Part shown: piece by piece, positions 56,213 to 64,000 of the stretch
Numbering within the stretch: position 1 is the first letter of the stretch
How the letters are laid out: each line of letters starts with the position of its first letter
Assembly (NCBI GenBank): GCA_963693305.1
Contig: OY855903.1
Span: 52,475,150 to 52,539,149, forward strand
From: Meandrina meandrites
Taxonomy: Eukaryota; Cnidaria; Anthozoa; Scleractinia; Meandrinidae
Direction: 5' to 3'
Length of the DNA stretch: 64,000 nt
The notes under the pieces: generated by a model
Seen by the model: only the letters and a program-made list of their open reading frames with translations
Told to the model about the DNA's origin: nothing
Databases searched by the model: none
Program-made: the position numbers and the translations under genes

Positions 56213-57991
56213 CACTGGACTTTTGCGGAAACGTCGGAGCGGAACCTAGAACTAGCAAAAAAAGCCAACTAGCAATGATAATACAGCCAAATGCAATACA
56301 ATGTGTGAAGCTGAAATGGACCCAAAGAAGAAGGACAAGACCTGGAAACCGTTGCCTGTTCGAGAACATTAATCACGTTTTTAACTTTCAATCCTTCTCT
56401 ATGTTCTAGGATGGCTCTTTGAGTAATCGGGGGTAAAGTTAAAGTGTTTGACTGAGCGAAGAGAAGCCATTTTTGACTTTTTTGAAGTATCACTGTAGAT
56501 GGTGTTGTATATAAGATACTTTGACTCAGTGGCTTCTATCACAAAACCACGAGTATTGAGCTCATTTCAACCGTGTAAAAGTTACTTTTGTAATTGTTGT
56601 TGAGTGAGTTTTAGAGCGCTTTACTTTGAAATATGAACTACTCACATAGAAACTTTCTTTCTTTCTTTGTTTTGTTTTATTTAGTCAAGCTTTGCCTTTT
56701 TAACACTAATTATTAGATGTTGTTAGACGGTTAAAGCAAAATCACACTATAACTTTTAACGCTTGGCTTAATCACGCACATCAACTTATCAAGTGTATGA
56801 CGTCATCAATGAAACTGTCGGGATGTTCATATTCCCTAATAATTCCATTAAGGACATTAATCATTTCAATAATACCAGCAGCTAAAAAATTTGTGGTTTT
56901 CACTGTCACGCAATAAAAAAATAAAATCGAAACCATTCAACGACAGAAGCTATGGATTTCAGATATTATAGAAGATAAATAGATAAACCATTTGTCCAAA
57001 TCTCAGGTCTGTGTGGCGCACCGTTTGCAAGTTATTTGCCGAAACTTTCCACGCAAATTTATAAAGCTCAGTATGGAGACGCCATATTTGTGCCCTTCCG
57101 AGAGACACAAACACGAGTTTGTTTTGAATCAAAACAACTTTGTCACGGCACTCAGCTTGACATCGCATACGGCGGAGAACTCAAATATTCAAAATGCTCT
57201 GTTTTTAAAACGAAGGGCACAACCAAGCTGAAAATTTGCAAAAAGATATATTTTTAATTTATCTTACACCTAGTGACATCGAACGTTTAGCAGGCCTATT
57301 GAATTTTGATTTCAGAATTTTATAACGTAACATGAAAACCAAGAATATGATGAAAGTGAACATTTTGTAGAAATCATTAAAAGACGCCTTGACCTGAGAG
57401 CTTAGGTCTTAATCGGTTATGATAAGGTGAAAGAGCGTAACAGTGAATACAAAGGTCCAAGGTTATGCAAGCATCAAGTATTCTAAGCGTGCAAGAAGAG
57501 AGTGAATTGAATAAAAAGGAATGTACAGGAATGTACACGTGGCGGCCATCCCATTTCATTATGGGAATACCAAGTCCCCCAAAATAGTATTTTTTGATCA
57601 TTTCTCGCTCTGTAGATAATGCAACTGTTTTCAAAATCCATGTTATGATCGTGTCTTCTCGCACGCCCACCATATCTGCATGATTTTGGATTTTCGCACT
57701 TCATGATTTCGGTATTTCTCTCCATCAGTATTTTCTACAAAACATTTGATGTTAACGTTTTCAAAGCCAATCTCAAACTGCTTTACATATTTAAATCATG
57801 ACTCCATGCAGTGATTTAAGTATATTCGTTTGCTACCAACAACAGCGTATTACGCCACACACGGTTGAATATAGTAACTGTTTGTTGTTTCTTCTCCGCA
57901 GAAGTCGATACAGTCGGATTACAGATGGCATACGCGTGCCATTCAATGCAGCAATACAACATCACAAAAACAACAACTCCAAATCACTTAC
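56213..57991. other. leader intron of gene C
   Basis: Nothing coding is recognised. 56800-56840 (GACGTCATCAATGAAACTGT) is homologous to the leader introns of A and B. Just upstream of the ATG, TTTCCGCAAAAGTCCAG matches the equivalent TTTCC(G/A)CAATAG blocks of A and B. Confidence 0.45.
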
Positions 57992-58096
57992 CTCAAGAAA
58001 ATTAGACCATTTTACCGCGTGCGCGTATCACAGGGTTTTACATGCACTTTGCTCAGTCAAACGAAATGTTCCGGTTTACTGACCAGCTGGAACTCA
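57992..58096 (-). promoter_or_regulatory. non-coding leader exon and promoter region of gene C
   Basis: Homologous to 26911-27000 and 41920-42016. Minus-strand donor GTAAGTG at 57985-57991. The conserved AGTAAACCGGAACATT block is intact. The leader has two minimal upstream ORFs: ATG TAA (start immediately followed by stop) and, near the exon end, ATG GTC TAA. Confidence 0.5.
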
Positions 58097-58104
58097 TGAC
58101 AAAG

Positions 58105-58310
58105 GCCTCGTCTACAAGTATCCGTTTTCGTTTTCAAACGCAACTTTTTCTTCGCGGATTGGCCATCCGCCCACACGTATCCGTTGAAAACGGTGACCAA
58201 AACTGCATATTTTCGAAAACGCTCTCCAAAGTGGAATTTTTTAAAACCGCCGTTTTCGTGTTTACGGGGGTGGGTGATTAAAACGGAATTTTTTGAAAAA
58301 CGACATCACA
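58105..58310. mobile_element. degraded DNA-element end
   Basis: GCCTCGTCTACAAGTATCCG, followed by repeated GTTTTCG/CGAAAAC motifs and CCACACGTATCCGTTGAAAA. A similar inverted GGATACGTGTGGGCGG is at 48053-48068. This looks like a hAT-type terminal region, but no 8-bp duplication was found. Confidence 0.35.
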
Positions 58311-58727
58311 ACTGATCTCACGCCGGATAAGAATGTTTCACTGCAACCTTGCCTTTTTAACCTTACCTTTTTTAAGACTTATAGCATATCTTATTTTAAT
58401 ATTTTCTTTCAGGTAAAATATTCAAACTTGTTATTTTAGAACACGAGTTTATTAACAGGGCTTGTCTTAATTGAAAATCAAAACGTCAAACGTTCACAAA
58501 CAAGACCTCCAAGGTTCTAAGTTAGAGCGGTTGGTAGAAGTGCTTGCTGATACGAGTTTGGTAACCAAACATTGATTTCAGAGATCCGTAACCCTTGGTC
58601 TTCAATATTTCACATGCTTATATAAACATGACTATGTGACACAATTCCTTGAAACAAAATATCTGTCTTTCGTTTACACATTTAGATGCTGATATAAAGA
58701 AATGAATGAGCATCCTGTCGCTAATAA

Positions 58728-59045
58728 GAGTGGGAGGCGCGGTGCCCTAATGTGAGTACGCAGGACTCCGGATCGAGCAGTCCGGGTTATAGCCCTGGCC
58801 GGGGTCACTGTGTCGTGTTCTTGGGCAAGACACTTTACTCCCATAATGCCTCTCTCCACCCAGGTATATAAATGGGTACCGGTGGATTTCATGCGGGGGG
58901 GGGGGGGGGGGGAACCCTGTGATGGACTAGCATCCCGCCAGGAGGGAGTAGAAATCCTACAAGTCGCTTCATGCTACTGAGACCGGAAAAGCTCCAGCCT
59001 CATGGGGCACTAGGCTCGAACGCAAACTTTAGGCTCGAACGCAAA
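58728..59045 (+). mobile_element. tRNA-derived SINE (Meta-SINE-like), plus orientation
   Basis: The body has GTTCTTGGGCAAGACACTTT, CTCTCCACCCAGGTATATAA, ATGGGTACCGG and AACCCTGTGATGGACTAGCA, preceded by a tRNA-like part with GGATCGAGCAGTCCGGGTT. A G tract (about 58895-58912) interrupts it. The same family is at 975-1195 in the other orientation. Confidence 0.75.
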
Positions 59046-59070
59046 CTTTTTTACCCCAACAAGCAACAAG

Positions 59071-59102
<32 letters not shown>
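59071..59102. repeat. poly-C tract of 32
   Basis: Thirty-two C in a row next to a SINE 3' end with two copies of GGCTCGAACGCAAACTTT. The exact length may be a sequencing estimate. Confidence 0.85.
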
Positions 59103-59279
59103 TGTATTGAGTAAATATAGTAAGCAAATCGGGCGCCGGGTTCCACAGTCAGCATGTATCTGAGCGACAACAAACTCGCATAGTAAAACCTTGATATTTG
59201 CTAGCAATTCGTTAGAACGCATTCTTTAGGAACAACACAATACTCGCGTTTTGAAGAGGGCATGCCAGTGATGTTTTTG

Positions 59280-59715
59280 CTATAACTGACAATGAACTGT
59301 TGAAATAGGTACACTTAAAAAAACACCCAGAAGCTTTGTAGTTCTGAAAAGCGTTCGTTTGTTTTCTACTATGACTACCGAGTGTTTTACAGAGAGTTTT
59401 GACAAAACGCGCGTGAAATTATCAGGCTTAATTTTACTCGTCACCATTTGATTCGGCCATACAGCTATTTTCAGAACGCCTTTCCGGCGAACCAGTAGCC
59501 AATTGGGTTGAAGCATTTGCTCTTTGCAGCTTTCGGATTGGCTCACTCGTACGTCGGACGAGAAGTGCTTGCATTGCTGTTGGAGCTGGTCCATTTGCCT
59601 AATTAGTTCCTTCGTCTTGACTGCCCTTTGAAGCGTCGCTTTCGACAAACACCTTCCTCGCACTCGAGCTGATGGTGAAGAAGTTTTCGCCTGTTTCTTC
59701 TAAATTTCTTTCATA
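59280..59715 (-). other. unrecognised ORF with an in-frame stop
   Basis: A minus-strand frame runs 59715-59280, with ATG AAA GAA ATT TAG at its start and then about 140 open codons: QAKTSSPSARVRGRCLSKAT and KTKELIRQMDQLQQQCKHFS, basic and glutamine-rich. I do not recognise it. It could be a first exon, an old retrocopy or part of a DNA element. The flank 59716-59880 is relatively GC-rich with CTACGTCA (CRE-like). Confidence 0.25.
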
Positions 59716-59880
59716 GTCCGCCAAAATGAAGGGCGCTCACATATGAATTACGACCGCGACCGAAAGCCGTAATTTCACAACAATCTCATTGCACTTGACG
59801 CTATCACTGCACGTGCACGCTATCATTTCTACGCCATAAACTACGTCATTTTCTCGCGCGCAAGGCACGTTCTAAAAATA

Positions 59881-61128
59881 GCCTACTCGCGAAAGACAGA
59901 GGGGGCCCAAATACTTGATGTAGGCTTCTAGCTGAACTTCTGTATACATGTATATAAGATATTCCTCAACAACAATCCGTACATCACGAACAAATATTCT
60001 GGCTTCAAAAATCGTTGTTTTATTTGATAAAACTCTACAATTTCGTTTTTTTTTCTTCTATACAAATATTGTACAGATGAGACCTCTCAGTGTTTTAACT
60101 TAATGCCACTCAGTATAATACGAGTAACTACGAGTGGGTTTGATCCGTCGCACCTTTGTAAGGTTGATGCACTCTCGACTTCAGCCTTCGCGCTTGTTTG
60201 TTAGAGGCTAAATTTACTAGTTCGTTTTACTTTTATTTTTTTTTCCATAGCGATCATAACAGCAACATGCAAGTTTCAGTATATAAAATACTCTTATTTT
60301 TAAACTAAACAAAAGAAAATAAAAAATAAAAATAAAGTTTTTCTTTTCCAATATCCAAACTTTACGGACTCCAGGATGTTGAAATAAACATCACTTCTCA
60401 CTTTACGATGCTAGTAAAAATACTACCGGATTGGGACGTTTAACCGATTAACTGAACAGATAATCTCGGTTTAGCGTTAATTTGCCATTAGTTATTCAAA
60501 ACGTTAAACGGTAACTTAAATTCAACAGCGAAAAGGCCTTTGAAGCCACGGACATATATTTATATATGTACATATATCTATAACTATATCTATATCAATG
60601 TCTTTTTCTATAAGTTATCTATATCAATAAATAATCTATATCTATCTTTATACCATGCCATAGAAAATACAGCCAATCAGAATACAGGAAAGCCATCGTA
60701 TATTCGACGGTATTCAACCCAACCTTCCCATCGTGCGCTGCGGTCTTATTCTCGACGAAATTTAGTCAGCGTATTTTCCTTTGATTTACATTCATGATCA
60801 TATATTACCGTACACCAGAACAAAGTAACATAAGAAAGGTAATATTAAACCACAACACAGATATAAAACTTGGATAAAATTTAAACAATCAGACCTTACT
60901 TTGAGGCCGAGAATGTTACACAATAATCTATGATAACGGGAACCAAAAGAAACTCTATACTATCAGTAGAACTCTCTGCATGTATAACAAGCAGGTCTGA
61001 AAGTTAAGGAGGCGATAATTCTCTTGACAACATTCAACCTACAATTTGTGTTTCAAAAAGTTAAAATTATTCTGTTTTAGAGACACGATCTGGCATTGTC
61101 GTAAGTCCTCCGCAGCCTCTCTCTTGGT
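59881..61128. other. AT-rich spacer without recognised genes
   Basis: Simple AT-rich tracts, for example ATATATTTATATATGTACAT near 60550, and no credible ORF. It separates the leader of gene C from the 3' side of the UNC5-like gene. Confidence 0.5.
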
Positions 61129-61386
61129 CTAGTCAAGTACAAATTCAGCCATTTTCCGGAATCGAATGGAACGAAGGAAATGATGAACCTCATTTCTGTC
61201 ACCAACTCGTGAAAACAACGAATCCTTGTCTAAACTATTGAAACCTATCAAAATATCGCACAGAAAAAATGTCAGTGTTGATATCTCGTACTCACTATGG
61301 AGCCAAATGGTGAGGTATTTGTGCGTTGTTATAGCAACACCGGATAGCTGCAAGTGCAGTGCAACAGGTTCCTCCAGAGGCTCCAT
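61129..61386 (-). other. open frame just beyond the UNC5-like stop
   Basis: The frame MEPLEEPVALHLQLSGVAIT continues for 85 codons to TAG and stays open after it (TKREAAEDLRQC). A plausible acceptor (AAATTTACAG) precedes the ATG. It may be an alternative last exon of the UNC5-like gene, a decayed exon or chance in the 3' UTR. No family is recognised. Confidence 0.25.
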
Positions 61387-61453
61387 GACTGTAAATTTCA
61401 GCTTGAAACGTTAAAAGCTGTTTCTATAGAAGTACTTACATCTCAGTCAAGAG

Positions 61454-62782
61454 TTAAACCGAAGTTTCTTTCCGCGTTAATAGTTGATCCTCAATAAGCT
61501 TGAACGCGTCATCTCGTCCCATCTTTTGAAGTATTTCCGCCACTTTTTGAAGGGGATATTGATACCTCAAACTGTCTCTTGTTTCCCATAAATTAAAAAG
61601 GATTTCTGTTGGAGAGTAAGCTTTCCTGCTGTCTATCCACCGAATGTCTTTATAACTGAGACCCATATTTTCTGCCAGAACTTTCCAATCGGATTCGTGT
61701 GGAGGGTCAAGTATTACAGACAGTTTACTACGCAACTCTCGACTCAGTGAGTTCGCAGTTGGTAGCGACTCGAAACCGACAGAAAAATAACCAGAAGACA
61801 TTTGCTTCAAAGATACTGGAGACGTTGAAGGGCTCCCTCCAAATGCACCCGAAACATCCGCCTGCGACCACTGCCAGGGGTTGCTAAACGAGCCTGCATT
61901 CAGCAGGGCAGTGGAATGGTCTATTAAACATGGTGAACTTGCAGCTTTAGGGAAGTTTGCCGACGCTTCGAGTACACAAGTGAGGTGGTTTTTAGGTTGG
62001 TTCGTAGCTTCCTTGCTTGGGCCTGGGTTTTCCTAAAATTGAATAAAAAGGAAAACATTTTAAATACAAGTGATCAATTAATCATGTAGTAAATGATTGC
62101 ATTAACCACAATCTCGATGTAATTCGCAAGTAAGACGTATGCTGGAAATGTCAAGCACTTTAATTTGAAACAACAGTAAGTTTTTTTTTTAATTTTTCTG
62201 CGTTGATTATCGACTTCGTATTTTTATCTTTCTGACATAGAACAGCAGTTTATCAAAAAAAAATCACCTCTCAGTAGGTCGGTCGGTCAGACATTCGGTC
62301 TGCGAGTCAGTCGGTGCGTCCGTTCGTTGGTCAGTGCATATGTCTGTCTGTCGGTCAGTCCCAAACAAATTGGTGGAAAAGAAGAAAGAGGCTCGAAATA
62401 AGGTTGTGTGAGTACTACACTATGGAATTAATTTTTTTTTTGTCTAACAAGATGCAACAAACTCACTCTGGGTCCTTGTTTTACCGACGTCACCACATTA
62501 ATTTCTTGTTCGTCGCCATCTTTACAATCCTGCCTCACTTCAAACTCTGCACGAAAGTGAGACACTCTTGTGTCGGACATGGAGAACACGAATGTGCAGC
62601 TGGGCATGCGCTCAATACCTTCCCAAATGTCTTGGAAACGAATTCTCTAAAAGGGATATTAATCAATCAATCAATCAACCAATCAATCAATCAACCTACC
62701 AATCAATCAATCAACCAACCAATCAATCAATCAATCAACCTACCAACCAATCAATCAATCAATCAACCAACCAACCAACCAG

Positions 62783-62834
<52 letters not shown>

Positions 62835-64000
62835 GCAATATTTTGATACCAGAAGTTTATTTCTCAACTGAAAGGTCAATTCCTGATTGCAATGTCCTAT
62901 ATATTTGTGTAAATATAACTTCTATGGGGGCTTATACCAAACTACAAAAAGATAATAAATCAAGAAAAAAAATTGCGCTCGGCTAAGACGGAGGGTAAGC
63001 AAACGCTCTGGCCCAGTGTAATCCAAGAAGGGAATTTGTTATTGACTACTCCTTTACCTTGGTGGTCATTCCACTTGTCCAGCCCTGTCGAAGAACTTTG
63101 AGTTCCACAAATAGATCTCCTCCCCCATCCTTGAAACGAAGCTGTTTAGGTCTTTCTATCGTTTCTCCATTATACTTTTTCATTTCTTGATTGTGTACAT
63201 CCTGGAAAACCGAAGAAATGTTTTTTTAATCATACCGAAGTGTTCTGATAGCATCAAGAAAAACACCGAGTTACTGCAAATTGCACCAGGAACTGATGTT
63301 ATAACGTAAGGAGAAGTTTGCGCAGAGGAAGGTTTTATCTTCTACAAGCAGTAACGGGTTTCAACATGTCACAAAGATATAAGAAAACCTTTTATCTGGT
63401 GTGAAAAGTGTCACAAAAGCTTCCCGAAAAAAATGAGAAAACATGTATGAAAAAAAAAAAGAAAAATACTTCATCAAGTGCCAATGGGATTCGTTTGTCC
63501 TTAAATTTGCGTCGTTGTAACTTCCAAGTTGGTGGAAAGTTACATGTAAACAAATTTCTTCTCTCTTTCCATGCAAAGCTGCCAAGGGAAAAAAGTTGTC
63601 TTCAAACTGAGTGCTAATTTTCAGAATCAACCGCTTGATTACTTTGTATGCGTTTGTTTCCTGACTATTGGCAGTCTCCTTCGCAGCCAGTGTTCGGGCG
63701 TTGCGTGACGAGCTCAAACAACCGGGCTGCGAAGGAGACTAGACTATTGGGCGATACAATACATCATCGCCCCATCTTTCAGCACCTGAAAGTATCAAGA
63801 AGATCGTAAATAGTATCGAAACAACCATTTACTACACAAGTTCACAAACCTCTTCTGCCGCTCGAGTACCTCCAACACAGTACACTCTCACAACACAGTC
63901 TCCATGGGCCACGGGAGGTGTGACATACGCTAAAACTTGAACAACTTTTGGGGCTTGTTTGTTGGCCGCTGATTCTCCAGTCAAAGCATATAAAGTAAAG
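61454..64000 (-). CDS. UNC5-type UPA and death-domain protein, 3' part
   Basis: Four exons in view: 63850-64000 (continues past the edge), 63058-63201, 62467-62646, 61454-62032 (stop TAA), joining at phase 0. The first three encode a UPA-like domain: VVRVYCVGGTRAAEE, then KQLRFKDGGGDLFVELKVL, then FQDIWEGIERMPSCTFVFSM, paralleling the RVYC..DT, FKDSYHNLRLSIHDV and IW.G....HCTFTLER blocks of UNC5 proteins. The last exon has a low-complexity Ser/Pro/Asn linker, then a C-terminal death domain (LSRELRSKLSVILDPPHESD, WKVLAENMGL, SPTEILFNLWE) ending TRKETSV. UNC5 proteins are netrin receptors whose ZU5-UPA-death tail signals in the cytoplasm. PIDD1-like or UNC5CL-like proteins share the domain order, and the missing N-terminal part would decide. 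Introns contain a MULE mini-element and an (AATC)n tract. Confidence 0.75.
62657..62836. repeat. (AATC)n-type microsatellite in the UNC5-like intron
   Basis: AATC units interspersed with AACC and TACC variants across about 180 bp, beginning about 10 bp from the acceptor of exon 62467-62646. The Asn/Gln/Ser/Ile-rich frames read through it are artefacts. Confidence 0.9.
63672..63741. mobile_element. 70-bp MULE-family mini-element with 9-bp duplication
   Basis: The left end CAGTCTCCTTCGCAGCC and the right end GGCTGCGAAGGAGACTA are inverted. The 9-bp target duplication GACTATTGG lies at 63663-63671 and 63742-63750. Same terminal sequence as the 1210-bp element at 3195-4404, reduced to its TIRs and about 35 bp. 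Confidence 0.85.

Noticed and set aside
62568..62871. Asn/Gln/Ser/Ile-repeat protein
   Set aside because: Reading through the (AATC)n microsatellite and antisense to a UPA exon.

Overview
The window is nuclear DNA of an animal, most likely a cnidarian and probably a stony coral. The genes are split by GT-AG introns, the sequence is AT-rich, and the spacers and introns are full of small palindromic DNA elements, tRNA-derived SINEs, LINE remnants and a Penelope-like element. The coral assignment is an inference from the repeat style and from how far the proteins diverge from vertebrate ones. No bacterial features such as operons or ribosome-binding sites are seen.

Layout. (1) 1-2200: a possible 3' end of an upstream plus-strand gene, then a SINE. 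(2) 2217-9666, plus strand: a complete five-exon KLHL2/KLHL3-type gene (BTB-BACK-six kelch repeats, 590 aa), an adaptor for a CUL3 ubiquitin ligase. Its first intron holds a piggyBac relic with a MULE-like element nested in it; both have visible target-site duplications. (3) 12657-58100, minus strand: three head-to-tail ABCC4/MRP4-like transporter genes, called A (12657-24704), B (28796-39198) and C (48667-56212). Each has seven coding exons with identical intron phases (0,2,1,2,1,0), reads through without stops (1293, 1298 and 1287 aa), and keeps both nucleotide-binding domains. Each also has a recognisably homologous non-coding leader exon 1.8-2.7 kb upstream of its ATG, with short upstream ORFs. 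(4) 61454-64000, minus strand: the 3' part of a UPA-plus-death-domain gene of the UNC5 type, running off the right edge.

The ABCC array grew by segmental duplication of a unit made of gene, leader exon and downstream spacer. A and B share a GC-AG first coding intron and a tRNA-like SINE in intron 3; C has a GT donor and a short intron 3. This suggests C split off first and A/B later. The B-C spacer was enlarged by an intact Penelope-like element (open frame 44408-46889) and by LINE debris. Intron 5 of gene A carries a 2.7-kb L1/Tx1-type LINE. A 5'-truncated CR1-like LINE lies in intron 4 of gene B.

The genes do not form a pathway. The KLHL gene points to ubiquitin-dependent turnover, the ABCC cluster to ATP-driven efflux of organic anions, conjugates or cyclic nucleotides, and the UNC5-like gene to receptor or death-domain signalling. 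No plainly new biochemical system was recognised. The most interesting features are the tandem transporter array (copy-specific leader uORFs, GC/GT donor switch, uneven divergence) and the nested, well-delimited transposons.
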